Below, one piece after another: positions 23,811 through 32,991 of a DNA stretch of 64,000 nucleotides (position 1 is its first letter; each line of letters begins with the position of its first letter). The stretch covers positions 1 through 64,000 of the forward strand of contig NZ_JAAGOB010000003.1 in assembly GCF_010550695.1 (NCBI RefSeq), given 5' to 3'. This stretch comes from Phytoactinopolyspora alkaliphila. Lineage in GTDB: Bacteria; Actinomycetota; Actinomycetes; Jiangellales; Jiangellaceae. The notes below the pieces were generated by a model. It made no database searches and was not told the DNA's origin. It saw nothing but the letters and a program-made list of their open reading frames with translations. The translations under genes and the position numbers were made by a program.

Positions 23811-24827
23811 GTGAGACAACGACGACGGCCGCAGGCACTGCTGCTCATGGACGGCGGGAGTTTCGCCGCCCAGTTCCACGAGCAGCAACTCGGCCGGTTG
23901 CGGTCGCTGGCCGGACTCGGTGAGCCGGTGTGGGCCGACGACATGGACGCGCCTCACGTCAGGGCACGGCTACGGGAGGTGGAGGTGCTCATCACCTCAT
24001 GGGGCTGTCCCATCCTGACGGCCGAGCGGCTGGCCGCGGCCCCGCGGCTGCGGGCGGTCTTCCACTGCGCCGGCACGGTTCGCCCGCTCGTGAGCGATGA
24101 TCTGTGGCAGCGCGGCATCCTGGTCACGAGCGCCGCGGACGAGAACGCGATCCCGGTCGCCGAGTACACCTTCGCCGCGATCGTCTTCGCCGGCAAGAGG
24201 GCGCCGTTCCTCGCTCGCAACCCGCGGGAGCATCGAAGCGACTGGACCTTGGGCAGCGGCCGGGACGGGCTCTCTAACCGTGGACGCGTCGTGGGCCTGG
24301 TGGGGTACTCGCGGGTCGGCCAGCGCGTCCTCGAGCGGCTGCGCAGCCTCGAGGTGGACGTGCTCGTCACCGATCCCTACGCGGACAAGGCGCAGGTAGC
24401 CGATGCCGGAGGGCGGCTCGTCGAGCTGCCCGAACTGCTGCGAGCCTGCGACATCTTGTCGCTGCACCTCCCGGAACTGCCCTCCACCCGGCACCTGATC
24501 GGCGCCGCTGAGCTCGCCCTCCTTCGCGACGGTGCGACGGTGATCAACACCGCACGCGGATCGGTGATCGACACGGACGCTCTAGCTCGGGAATGCGCTT
24601 CCCAGCGGATCGACGCCATCCTCGACGTCACCGATCCAGAGCCGCTCCCCGTCGATTCGATTCTCTTCGACCTGCCCAACGTGATGATCACGCCGCACAT
24701 CGCCGGCTCCTTGGGCTCGGAGACCCGGCGGATGAGTGACAGCGCGCTCGACGAGCTCGAGCGCTATCTGGCCGGATTGCCGCCCCGGGCACCGGTCACG
24801 GCCGACGAACTGAGGCTGAGCGCATGA
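23811..24827 (+). CDS. D-2-hydroxyacid dehydrogenase family protein
   Basis: The 338-residue protein belongs to the D-isomer-specific 2-hydroxyacid dehydrogenases (NAD-dependent). It has an N-terminal substrate domain, a Rossmann domain with GLVGYSRVGQRVLERL, the LSLHLPELPSTRHLIGAAEL strand and NTARGSVIDTDAL, and the His-containing PHIAGSLGSETRRMSD near the end. The start is GTG 23811 with GAGGAGA at 23798-23804. It probably oxidises or reduces an acid derived from sugar breakdown. It is the first gene of the rightward operon and overlaps the DUF2264 gene (ATGA, 24824-24827). Confidence 0.88.
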   Translation: MRQRRRPQALLLMDGGSFAAQFHEQQLGRLRSLAGLGEPVWADDMDAPHVRARLREVEVLITSWGCPILTAERLAAAPRLRAVFHCAGTVRPLVSDDLWQRGILVTSAADENAIPVAEYTFAAIVFAGKRAPFLARNPREHRSDWTLGSGRDGLSNRGRVVGLVGYSRVGQRVLERLRSLEVDVLVTDPYADKAQVADAGGRLVELPELLRACDILSLHLPELPSTRHLIGAAELALLRDGATVINTARGSVIDTDALARECASQRIDAILDVTDPEPLPVDSILFDLPNVMITPHIAGSLGSETRRMSDSALDELERYLAGLPPRAPVTADELRLSA

Positions 24828-26980
24828 CCGCGACGAGAGATGCAAGACGAGACACTACGGCTCCGATCACCGGCTGGGCCCGCGCGGACTGGGCTCTGCT
24901 AGCCGACCGGATGCTGGCGGCGGTTCGGCCGTATGCCTCGCCCGGCCATGCCCGGATCACCCCGCCCGGAGACGCAGGCGGCTACGGCAGTGACGTGGAC
25001 GGGCTGGAAGGGTTCGCTCGCACATTCCTCCTGGCCGGCTTCCGGCTGGCCGGCGAAGGCGGTGCGGATCCGGCCGGATTGCCCGGCCTGGCCGAGTGGT
25101 ACGCCGAAGGCCTGATGACGGGAACCGATCCGGGGTCCGCTGAGCGCTGGCCCCGGCCGGACGAGCATGGCCAGGCCAAGGTCGAAGCCGCGTCGATTGC
25201 GCTGATCCTGGACCTGACCCGGCCGTGGATCTGGGACCGGCTGCCGCCGGGAGCGCAGGAGCGAGTGGTCGACTACCTCGCTACCGTGGTCGGGGACGAC
25301 GACTATCCGCGATGCAACTGGGTGTGGTTCCGGGTGGTCGTCGAGACGTTCCTCCGTTCCGTGGGAGGCGCGTGGTCGCTCGACGATGTCACGGCCGACG
25401 TCGACGCGCACGAGTCGTTCTACCGGTCGGGCGGCTGGTACGCCGACGGTGACGAGCGCTCCTTCGACCACTACTGCGGCTGGGCGCTACACCTGTATCC
25501 GATCCTGTGGTCCCGGATGCGTGGCGTGGCCGACGGCGGCGACGAGCTGACCCGGGTTGCCACCGCGCGCCAGGAGACCGACCGCAACCGGCTTGCACGA
25601 TTCCTGCGGGACTACATCCGCCTGATCGGTGCGGACGGATCGCCGCTGATCCAGGGGCGCAGCCTCACCTACCGATTCGCCGCCGCCGCCCCGCTCTGGG
25701 TGGGTGCGATCGCGGGCGTGGGCGCCGGAACGGGTGCGGTGGACGGAAATCCTCCGGCGACGTCCCCCTCCCTGGGCCAGCTGCGCCGGGCCGCGTCGGG
25801 CGTCGTCGCACATTTCGCCGAGCGCGGCTCGCCGGACGAGCGTGGCCTGCTGACGCTGGGCTGGCACCACGAATGGCGGCGGCTCGCGCAGAGCTATTCC
25901 GGGCCAGGTTCGCCGTACTGGGCGGCCAAAGGCATGCTGGGCCTGGCGCTTCCCGCCGATCATCCGGTGTGGACGGCGAGCGAGGAGCGCCTGCCGGCCG
26001 AAAGCGATGACGAGGTGTGGGTGGCCGAAGCGCCCGGTTGGCTGGTCAGCGGAACCTGCGCCGACGGAGTCGTGCGCGTGGTGAACCACGGCACCGACCA
26101 CCACGTCCTCGGTTCCGGCGCCGCTGACTCGCCGCTGTACGCCCGGCTGGGGTACTCGACCGCGACCGCCCCGTCATTGTCCGCGGAGGCGTGGGAATCA
26201 CCCGTCGACCAAGCGGTCGTTCTGCTCGACGCCCGCGGCAGGGCCACTCACCGCACAGGGATGCGCACGCTTCTCACCGAGGTCCGCGGAGACGGCGGCG
26301 CACGGCACGCCGTCGGAGCGTCCACCGCCCGTGCTCATTGGGTGGATGCGGCCCCTGGTCAGCGCGACCACGGGTCAGGCCGTTCCGGTGTGGCCCAGGA
26401 CGCCGCGGCCGTCACCACCGTCTCGGTGGTGCGTGGCAGCTGGGAGGTGCGCTGCGTGCGCGTCGACCATCTGCCCGGTGATCCGGGTGCGGCCGCGGTG
26501 GCGGTGCGGTTGCGCGTGGGCGGCTGGGCATTGGCGGATGACGACGAGAACCCTCGAACCGACCCCGCAGAGGCGACCGGGGGAGCCGGTACGGTGACGG
26601 CGGCCGTGTGGTCCCGGCGGCTGGCATCCCTGCTCGTCGCGGACGACGGGTTCGACGACGCGGGCGTGTACACCGAGGAAGACGCCGGCCCGCTGGGCAC
26701 GTACAGCCGGACGCCCTGGGTGTCCGGCCCCGTGCGGGCCGGCCGGTGGGTCGTCGTCGGCGTCGGACTTCTGGGCCGCACGGGCAACACCCACGATGCC
26801 GGAAGCGCCGACGACGCTGGAAGCGCCGGAAACGCGGGCAGCGCCGAGACCGCTGTCCTGCCGGAATTTCACGTCGAGCACGTCATTGGCCGGGTGCATG
26901 TCGTCTGGCCGGATGGCGTCCGTACGGAGACCGAACTGCCTGCGTCGACGCCGGAGGACCTTCCGGGCAGCACGAGCTGA
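24824..26980 (+). CDS. DUF2264 domain protein
   Basis: The 718-residue protein shows the DUF2264 pattern in its first about 400 residues (GLEGFARTFLLAGFR, then PWIWDRLPPGAQERVVDYLA, NWVWFRVVVETFLRSVGG, RSFDHYCGWALHLYPILW, RFLRDYIRLIGADGSPLIQGRS cut at its edges). This is a predicted (alpha/alpha)6-barrel domain found in polysaccharide-utilisation loci. A beta-rich second half follows. Near residues 650-675 there is a short tandem DAGSA/NAGSA repeat that looks like a flexible insert. No signal peptide is seen. It likely acts with the heparinase-like enzyme on the same glycan; the reaction is not established. Confidence 0.8.
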   Translation: MTATRDARRDTTAPITGWARADWALLADRMLAAVRPYASPGHARITPPGDAGGYGSDVDGLEGFARTFLLAGFRLAGEGGADPAGLPGLAEWYAEGLMTGTDPGSAERWPRPDEHGQAKVEAASIALILDLTRPWIWDRLPPGAQERVVDYLATVVGDDDYPRCNWVWFRVVVETFLRSVGGAWSLDDVTADVDAHESFYRSGGWYADGDERSFDHYCGWALHLYPILWSRMRGVADGGDELTRVATARQETDRNRLARFLRDYIRLIGADGSPLIQGRSLTYRFAAAAPLWVGAIAGVGAGTGAVDGNPPATSPSLGQLRRAASGVVAHFAERGSPDERGLLTLGWHHEWRRLAQSYSGPGSPYWAAKGMLGLALPADHPVWTASEERLPAESDDEVWVAEAPGWLVSGTCADGVVRVVNHGTDHHVLGSGAADSPLYARLGYSTATAPSLSAEAWESPVDQAVVLLDARGRATHRTGMRTLLTEVRGDGGARHAVGASTARAHWVDAAPGQRDHGSGRSGVAQDAAAVTTVSVVRGSWEVRCVRVDHLPGDPGAAAVAVRLRVGGWALADDDENPRTDPAEATGGAGTVTAAVWSRRLASLLVADDGFDDAGVYTEEDAGPLGTYSRTPWVSGPVRAGRWVVVGVGLLGRTGNTHDAGSADDAGSAGNAGSAETAVLPEFHVEHVIGRVHVVWPDGVRTETELPASTPEDLPGSTS

Positions 26981-27044
26981 ACAGGCACGTCCAGACACAG
27001 ATCACAGGTTTCGGGGACGAGACCTGACGAGAGGAGATCGGAAC

Positions 27045-28343
27045 ATGCGACGAAAGCTGGCAATGGGTGTGCACCGGCGGGGGGCGATCGGAGCCGCGCT
27101 GGCGCTGGCGCTCGCTGTGACCGCGTGTGGCGGAGATGAAGGCGGCGACGGAGACAGCGCGTCGGCCGGGGACGGCGATGTCACACTGTCCGTGTCGGTG
27201 TGGAACATGGATACCACGCCGGAGTTCCGAGCGATGTTCGACGCATTCGAGGAAGCCAACCCGAATATCACGATCCAGCCTGTCGACATTCTCGCGGACG
27301 ACTACGACGACAAGCTCACGGCGATGCTGGCCGGCGGTGATAAGACCGACGTGCTGACCATGAAGAACGTCATCGGCTACTCGCGCTACGCCAACCGCGG
27401 GCAGCTCATGGACATCAGTGACCTGGTGGGGTCCACGGACACGTCGGACCTCGCCGGCCTCGACGCCTACGACATCGACGGCTCGTACTACGCGATGCCG
27501 TATCGACAGGACTTCTGGCTGCTCTACTACAACAAGGGGATGTTCGACGCGGCTGGGCTCGACTATCCGGAGAACATCACCTGGGACGAGTACGTCCAGC
27601 TTGCCGAGCAGCTGACATCGGGCGAAGGCGGCGAGAAGGTGTACGGGACCTACCACCACACGTGGCGCTCGGTCATCCAGGCCATCTCCGCGGCGCAGAC
27701 AGGCGGTGACCAGCTGGGCGGCGACTACTCGTTCTTCGCCGACCAGTACGAGATGGCGCTTGGAGTGCAGGACTCCGGCTTCGCGCTCGACTTCGGTACG
27801 GCCGTCGCACAACAGGCCGACTACCGGAACATGTTCGAGACCGAGGCGACCGCCATGATGCCGATGGGCACCTGGTATATCTCCGGGGTCCTCGCGGCGG
27901 CGGCGAACGGTGACACGGACGTCGACTGGGGGATCGCTCCGATGCCGCAGCGTCCGGACTCCAGCGAGGTCGTGACGTTCGGCTCGCCCACCGCCTTCGC
28001 GGTGAATGAGAACGCCGAGCACGCCGACGCCGCCAAGATGTTCGTGGAGTTCGCTGCCAGCGAGGAAGGCGCCAAGGCGATCGCCGAGGTGGGGGTCGTC
28101 CCGGCGTTGCAGAACTCGGCGATCACCGATGCGTACTTCGCCCTCGACGGCATGCCTGAAGACGACCTGTCCAGGACGGCGTTCGAGCCGGACGTCGTCG
28201 AGCTGGAGATGCCGGTCAGCGAGACCACGTCGGACATCGACACCATCCTCAACGAGGAACACCAGTTGATCATGGTCGGCGACAAGTCGATCGAGGACGG
28301 CATCGCCACGATGGGGGACCGGGTCGACAGCGAGGTCCGTTAG
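27045..28343 (+). CDS. sugar ABC transporter substrate-binding lipoprotein
   Basis: The 432-residue lipoprotein begins with a basic start, a hydrophobic core and a lipobox AVTAC with Cys at 28, followed by a Gly/Asp-rich tether. The mature part is an extracellular solute-binding family 1 protein (MalE-like), e.g. FEEANPNITIQPVDILADDY and YAMPYRQDFWLLYYNKGMFD. It captures an oligosaccharide outside the cell for the two permeases downstream. ATG 27045 follows AGAGGAG (27030-27036). The gene is separated from the permease genes by a strong stem-loop. Confidence 0.92.
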   Translation: MRRKLAMGVHRRGAIGAALALALAVTACGGDEGGDGDSASAGDGDVTLSVSVWNMDTTPEFRAMFDAFEEANPNITIQPVDILADDYDDKLTAMLAGGDKTDVLTMKNVIGYSRYANRGQLMDISDLVGSTDTSDLAGLDAYDIDGSYYAMPYRQDFWLLYYNKGMFDAAGLDYPENITWDEYVQLAEQLTSGEGGEKVYGTYHHTWRSVIQAISAAQTGGDQLGGDYSFFADQYEMALGVQDSGFALDFGTAVAQQADYRNMFETEATAMMPMGTWYISGVLAAAANGDTDVDWGIAPMPQRPDSSEVVTFGSPTAFAVNENAEHADAAKMFVEFAASEEGAKAIAEVGVVPALQNSAITDAYFALDGMPEDDLSRTAFEPDVVELEMPVSETTSDIDTILNEEHQLIMVGDKSIEDGIATMGDRVDSEVR

Positions 28344-28365
28344 GACATCTCGCGTCGCGTTCCAC

Positions 28366-28429
28366 CCGCTGATCGTCAACGAGGAGCCACACCCACGTGC
28401 CACCGTGGCCATCCGTTGATGATCAGCGG
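28366..28429 (+). other. intercistronic stem-loop between binding protein and permease genes
   Basis: Bases 28366-28381 pair with 28414-28429 over 16 positions with one G.U pair; the loop is 32 bases. There is no T-run, so it need not end transcription. Hairpins at this position in importer operons (the malE-malF type) protect the upstream mRNA and let the binding protein be made in excess over the permeases. Confidence 0.7.
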
Positions 28430-28450
28430 GGCGAGGCCGGAGAGGACCAC

Positions 28451-29404
28451 ATGTCTCATGTAACGACTCAGCCTGACGCCGCCAGGCCGGCGCCCTCGGA
28501 ACGGGGCCGGCCGCCGCGTCGCCAGGGCAGAAGCCGTCAGGTCAGGCGGAACACGCTCGTAGGGTGGAGCTTCATCCTGCCCAACTTCGTCGGCTTCGCG
28601 CTCTTCACCCTCGTCCCGGTGACTGCCGCGTTCGTCCTGGCGTTCATGGAGTGGAACTCGTTCGGCTCGCCGGAGTGGGTAGGGCTGGACAACTTCCGGC
28701 GGATGCTCGGGGACGAGAACTTCAGGGTCGCCCTGTTCAACACGTTCTTCTACGCCGGTGGCCATATCCCGCTCACACTCGTCGCCGCTCTGACGCTGGC
28801 GATCGTGCTGAACCGGAAGATCCGCGGTGTGCAGTTCTTCCGCACCGCCGCCTTCTTCCCGTACATCACCTCCCTGGTCGCCGTCGCCGTGGTGTGGAAC
28901 ATGATGTTCAACCCGACGCTGGGGCCGGTGAATCAGATCCTGGAGACGCTGGGGATGGCCAACCCGCCGGGCTGGACCGCCAGCACCGACTGGGCGATGC
29001 CCGCCGTCATCATCACCAGCGTGTGGCGGGACATGGGGTATTACATGGTGCTCTACCTCGCCGGTCTGCAGACCATCCCCGAGGAGTACTACGAGGCCGC
29101 ACGGGTGGACGGGGCCAACGCGTGGCAGCGGTTCTGGCACGTCACGCTCCCGGGCCTGCGGCCGGTGACGTTCTTCGTCGTCGTCATGCTGACCATCCAG
29201 AGCTTCAAGATCCTTGATCTGATCGTGGTCATGACCGACGGCGGGCCGGGTCGCAGCACGCTGGTGCTCGCCCAGCTCATCTACCGGGAGGGGATCCGCG
29301 AGGGCCGCTTCGGCTACTCGTCGGCGATCGCGCTGGTGCTGTTCTTCATCGTGCTGACCGTGACGGTCTTCCAGTTTCGCCTCAATGAACGGAGGAAGGC
29401 CTGA
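28451..29404 (+). CDS. sugar ABC transporter permease (MalF type)
   Basis: The 317-residue inner membrane protein has six predicted helices from about residue 35 and the EAA loop EAARVDGANAWQRFWHVTLP, which contacts the ATPase. A polar, Arg/Pro-rich N-terminus of about 30 residues precedes the first helix. ATG 28451 follows GAGAGGA; the frame opens earlier but not sensibly. It forms the channel with the next gene. No ATPase gene is in the operon, so a shared MsiK-like ATPase elsewhere is likely, as is usual in actinomycetes. Confidence 0.92.
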   Translation: MSHVTTQPDAARPAPSERGRPPRRQGRSRQVRRNTLVGWSFILPNFVGFALFTLVPVTAAFVLAFMEWNSFGSPEWVGLDNFRRMLGDENFRVALFNTFFYAGGHIPLTLVAALTLAIVLNRKIRGVQFFRTAAFFPYITSLVAVAVVWNMMFNPTLGPVNQILETLGMANPPGWTASTDWAMPAVIITSVWRDMGYYMVLYLAGLQTIPEEYYEAARVDGANAWQRFWHVTLPGLRPVTFFVVVMLTIQSFKILDLIVVMTDGGPGRSTLVLAQLIYREGIREGRFGYSSAIALVLFFIVLTVTVFQFRLNERRKA

Positions 29405-30309
29405 TGACCGCCATGCCTGACGCTGCGTCTCCGGCCTCGCCGGTGGCGCCGGGGAAGACGCCGGCAACGGCGGTGCGGGCGCGCCGCGACAGGCACCTGA
29501 TCCGCAAGGCGGCGACGTACATCGTCATGACAGTTGCCGCATTGCTGGTGCTGGTGCCGTTCGCGTGGATGATCTCGTCGTCGCTGAAGCGCAACAACGA
29601 GGTCTTCACCGTTCCCATCCAGTGGATACCGGACGAGTTCCGATGGTCGAACTTCGTCGAGATCTGGGACCGCATCCCGATGGTGACGTACCTGCGGAAC
29701 TCGGCGTTCCTCGCGATCACCATCACCTTCCTGCAGGTGCTCACCGGGAGCTTCGCCGCCTACGGCTTCTCCAAAGTGCGCTTCCCGGGACGCGATGCCC
29801 TGTTCGTCGCCTACATCGCGACCATCGCGGTGCCGTGGCAGGCATACATGGTGCCGCAGTACATCATGATGCAGGAAGCCGGCCTGACCAACACGTTCTG
29901 GTCGATCATCCTGCTGCAGGCGTTCGGCGCGTTCGGGGTGTTCCTGATGCGCCAGTACTACATGTCGATCCCGGACGAGCTGGTCGAGGCGGCCCGGATC
30001 GACGGCCTCAGCGAGTACAGCATCTACCTCCGGATCATGCTGCCGCTGTCCAAGCCGGCTCTGGCCAGTCTGGCGCTGCTGACGTTCGTCAACACGTGGA
30101 ACGACTACATGGGGCCATTCATCTATCTGACCAGCAATGAGCTGTGGACCGTCCAGCTGGGACTGCGGTCGTTCATCGGACAGTACAGCGCCGACTACGC
30201 GATGATCATGACCGGCGCCGTCATCTCGGTCCTGCCGATCGTCGTCATCTTCCTGCTCGGCCAGCGGTACTTCATCCGCGGCATCGCGACGACGGGCCTG
30301 AAGGGGTGA
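29404..30309 (+). CDS. sugar ABC transporter permease (MalG type)
   Basis: The 301-residue protein has six membrane helices and the EAA loop EAARIDGLSEYSIYLRIMLP. It pairs with the MalF-type protein to move the sugar bound by the lipoprotein encoded at 27045. The start ATG shares one base with the preceding stop (TGATG), a sign of coupled translation. The C-terminus ends GIATTGLKG, the usual end for this subfamily. Confidence 0.92.
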   Translation: MTAMPDAASPASPVAPGKTPATAVRARRDRHLIRKAATYIVMTVAALLVLVPFAWMISSSLKRNNEVFTVPIQWIPDEFRWSNFVEIWDRIPMVTYLRNSAFLAITITFLQVLTGSFAAYGFSKVRFPGRDALFVAYIATIAVPWQAYMVPQYIMMQEAGLTNTFWSIILLQAFGAFGVFLMRQYYMSIPDELVEAARIDGLSEYSIYLRIMLPLSKPALASLALLTFVNTWNDYMGPFIYLTSNELWTVQLGLRSFIGQYSADYAMIMTGAVISVLPIVVIFLLGQRYFIRGIATTGLKG

Positions 30310-30314
30310 GCGCG

Positions 30315-31124
30315 ATGGGGACGACCGCGGGTGCGCAGCGGTACAGCGGCGAGCACGGAGCGTGGCAGGGCAGGACATGGGATTCCGGCGACGAGCCGGA
30401 CGGTACGGACACGCGTGGTGGCGTGGTCCACGCCCTGATGCGGCCGGCTGCGCAGAGCACGTATGAGAACATCTTCGGCACCGTGTACGTCGGCCTGATG
30501 GTCAACCTTCTGCTGGCCGCGACCTGTTCACCGCTGCTGGTGGCGCTGGCGATCGTGCGCGACCCGGTCGCATCGTGGCCGTTCTTCCTTGCACTGTCGG
30601 CGGTGTGTGCGCCTGCGCTGGCGGGAGCGTTCGGCTGCTTCAGGGAACTTAGCGACGGCGGCGGCTCGACGGTGCTGCGCCCGTTCTGGACGGCCTACCG
30701 CTCCGCGGCGCGCCGGGCACTGGGCGTGTGGGTCGCGGGCTCGGCGATCGTGACCGCCTTGCTGGTCGACGGCGTCGTCCTCGCGCGCACCGCGTGGGGC
30801 GGGGCCTTGGTGCCCTTCTTCGTGACGACGTCGTTGTTGGTGGTTGCGGTCGTGGTCGGCGTCGTCGTGATGGTCGTCGAACGGCCGGACGCGCGGTTGC
30901 GGGATCTGGTGCGGCCGAGCATCTACCTGCTGGCGCGCCGCTGGTACCTGGTGGCGATGAACCTGGCCGTGCTCGCCCTGGCTGTCGGGATCGCGCTGCT
31001 CAAGCCGGCGATCGGGCTGCTGGTGGTCTGTTCGCCCCTGCTGTACGTGGTGTGGGCCAACACCCGCTACATGCTCAACCCACCCGCTACCCCGCCCGTG
31101 TTTGCCGATGGTGTCAGGCGGTGA
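30315..31124 (+). CDS. DUF624-like (YesL-type) membrane protein
   Basis: The 269-residue protein has a polar N-terminus of about 45 residues, then five or six membrane helices (VGLMVNLLLAATCSPLLVAL, FFLALSAVCAPALAGAFGCF, and so on). The layout and the loop GCFRELSDGGGSTVLRPFWTAYRSA match DUF624/YesL proteins, small membrane proteins found in sugar ABC importer operons for pectin-like glycans. Function unknown. ATG 30315 is preferred because AAGGGG is eight bases before it; GTG 30306, overlapping the permease stop, is possible. The 3' end overlaps the convergent kinase gene by 11 bases. Confidence 0.7.
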   Translation: MGTTAGAQRYSGEHGAWQGRTWDSGDEPDGTDTRGGVVHALMRPAAQSTYENIFGTVYVGLMVNLLLAATCSPLLVALAIVRDPVASWPFFLALSAVCAPALAGAFGCFRELSDGGGSTVLRPFWTAYRSAARRALGVWVAGSAIVTALLVDGVVLARTAWGGALVPFFVTTSLLVVAVVVGVVVMVVERPDARLRDLVRPSIYLLARRWYLVAMNLAVLALAVGIALLKPAIGLLVVCSPLLYVVWANTRYMLNPPATPPVFADGVRR

Positions 31125-32046
31125 CGACCCCTGCGCTGAGTGCGTCCGCGTGGCCGGCGGCGAGCAGGGCTGCGCCGTCGAGCGCGTCACCGGAGGCGGG
31201 CACCGGCACCGCATAGGGGCATCGGGCGGCGAGGAACTGCCGGAATGGCATCTCCAGGAGATCGCCGGCCTTGAACAGTGCACCGGTCGAGCTCACCTGG
31301 ACGCTGTCGCCGTCTCCTCGCACTCGTTCCGCGGCGGCAATCGCAGTCCTGGCCAGCTCGTGCGCGGCGTTGTGCCAGATGAGCCGGGCGGTGTCATCCC
31401 CGTCTCGTGCGGCGGCAGCGACATCCGCGGCGAAGGCGGCCACTGTGCCGGCCAGATTCCCGACGGAGTACAGGGTCGCCGTGAGCCGGTCCAGGTGGCC
31501 GAAACGTGCTTGCGCCAGTTCGGCGAGATGAGCTGAACCGCCCCGTCCATCGTGGTGCCGGAGTGCGGCCGCCAGGCCTGCTCTGCCGATGTCGTACCCA
31601 CTGCCCGCATCGCCGACGGCGAACCCCCACCCGTCGACGCGCGCCCAGCTGCCGTCGTGTCCTACCCCGAGTGCCACGGTGCCCGTGCCGGCTGCGACGA
31701 CGACGCCCGGCCGGCCACCGAGCGCGCCGGCATGTGACGTGACGACGTCCCCCGTGATCAGAACCCGTCCGGCGCCGGTGGCGGCGCGGAGGCGGGCGGC
31801 CAGCTCCGGGGCACTGTCCATCCGTTCGAACAGGCCGGTGAGTCCCGCGGCGACCACAGCCGGCTCTCGACTGATCGCGAGCACGGCTCGGGTCAGGGCA
31901 TCGGCGACCGTGGATATGCCGTTCTCGGCCGCGATCAGCGGCAACCCCGGTGTGACAGCTGCGGGCCTGATCACCGATCCATCTGCCGACGCCGCCGCCC
32001 GGCAGCTCGACCGTCCGGCGTCGACCACCACCACATGTCCGGTCAT
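31114..32046 (-). CDS. N-acetylglucosamine-kinase-like sugar kinase (BadF/BadG family)
   Basis: The 310-residue kinase has an ASKHA fold: N-terminal VVVDAGRSSCRAAASADG, the phosphate 2 region VVVAAGTGTVALGVG and GDAGSGYDIGRAGL, and the adenosine region SSTGALFKAGDLLEMPFRQF cut at its edge. The family includes GlcNAc and glucosamine kinases. The next gene group has a NanE-like epimerase, which acts on phosphorylated amino sugars, so an amino-sugar substrate is likely. The ATG at 32046 overlaps the stop of the GntR gene (ATGA), so the two are co-expressed. Confidence 0.85.
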   Translation of the reverse strand: MTGHVVVVDAGRSSCRAAASADGSVIRPAAVTPGLPLIAAENGISTVADALTRAVLAISREPAVVAAGLTGLFERMDSAPELAARLRAATGAGRVLITGDVVTSHAGALGGRPGVVVAAGTGTVALGVGHDGSWARVDGWGFAVGDAGSGYDIGRAGLAAALRHHDGRGGSAHLAELAQARFGHLDRLTATLYSVGNLAGTVAAFAADVAAAARDGDDTARLIWHNAAHELARTAIAAAERVRGDGDSVQVSSTGALFKAGDLLEMPFRQFLAARCPYAVPVPASGDALDGAALLAAGHADALSAGVVTA

Positions 32047-32822
32047 CGGATCGGCGAGGCGACCGCCGCGGACAACACGGCACGAGCCGGATACGCCAGA
32101 CCGTCGCCATTCGGTGACGGCTGCAGTTCCGCGGTGAGGACGTACCGATCTCCCCGATAGAGGCCGCGGGTGTACTCGATCACTCTGCCATCCGAGATCG
32201 CCGTCGTCAGCCGGCAGAGGAAGGCCAGCGAGCCGGTGGGGATGTCGAGGATGGCCGATTCCTCGTCGTTGGTCATCGTCGGCTCGATGGTTTGCGTGCC
32301 CGACGCGATCCGGAGCTCGTAGCGCTCACTCAGGACCTGGTACAGCGAACGGCGCTCCAGTTCCTCTTCCGGCAGGCCCGGGACCAGGTGTGCGGGCATA
32401 TGCACGGTCTCGATCGCCAGGGGCTCGTCGTCGGCGAGCCGCAACCGGCGCAGCTGGATCACCTCGTCGTCCGGATCGATACCGAGCCGCCAGGAGAGCG
32501 GCGCTCCCGCCGGGATTCTGGCCACCGTGAGGAGCCGGCTGGACGGGCGCAGGCCGCGGCGTTCCATGTCGGCCGTGAACGACGACGCGGTCAGGGGTTG
32601 AGCCAGCTTGGATTGGGCCACGTACGTGCCGCTGCCCTGCCGTCGCTCTAGATAGCCGTCCCGAACGAGATCGTCGACTGCCCTGCGCACGGTGACTCGT
32701 GAAACACCGAGCTGGTCGCTGAGCGCCCGCTCGGCCGGGATGGCGGCGCCGAGAGCGAGGCCCTCGAGGAGATCGAGGATTCGGTCACGGACCATCTCGT
32801 GCTTCCGGGGGTTCGCCGTCAT
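32043..32822 (-). CDS. GntR-family regulator with UTRA sensor domain (DasR/NagR-like)
   Basis: The 259-residue protein has a GntR winged HTH (about residues 8-72: RDRILDLLEGLALGAAIPAE, then QLGVSRVTVRRAVDDLVRDG, RRQGSGTYV) and a UTRA ligand domain (about 95-240, with RLRLADDEPLAIETVHMPAH and EYTRGLYRGDRYVL). UTRA domains of this subgroup often bind amino-sugar phosphates. ATG 32822 is chosen because the HTH starts directly after it and GGCGGGG precedes it. It is divergent from the second ABC importer across several dyads and likely controls that locus and the kinase. Confidence 0.9.
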   Translation of the reverse strand: MTANPRKHEMVRDRILDLLEGLALGAAIPAERALSDQLGVSRVTVRRAVDDLVRDGYLERRQGSGTYVAQSKLAQPLTASSFTADMERRGLRPSSRLLTVARIPAGAPLSWRLGIDPDDEVIQLRRLRLADDEPLAIETVHMPAHLVPGLPEEELERRSLYQVLSERYELRIASGTQTIEPTMTNDEESAILDIPTGSLAFLCRLTTAISDGRVIEYTRGLYRGDRYVLTAELQPSPNGDGLAYPARAVLSAAVASPIR

Positions 32823-32897
32823 GCCCCGCCTTCCACCGGTTCGAGCCTTCTTGATGAGCAGTTTGGTCTCTTCGTGGGTTGAGTGGCAACTCCACTT

Positions 32898-32973
32898 CAA
32901 TACCACTGGATGATTGGTATTGACACAGGACGATAAAAGACTACCATTCCACGGAAGTGGTCCCATATGACCA
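32898..32973. promoter_or_regulatory. promoter and operator-like dyads of the amino-sugar locus
   Basis: An inverted repeat, CAATACCA (32898-32905) / TGGTATTG (32915-32922), abuts a -35 TTGACA (32920-32925). A possible -10, TACCAT (32942-32947), lies 16 bases on. A second dyad, TGGTC (32958-32962) / GACCA (32969-32973), lies just before the ribosome binding site. Both fit binding by the divergent GntR/UTRA regulator; the TGGTC/GACCA arms recall DasR sites, though with a longer spacer. Confidence 0.6.
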
Positions 32974-32991
32974 GACCTTTGGAGGTTGGAT

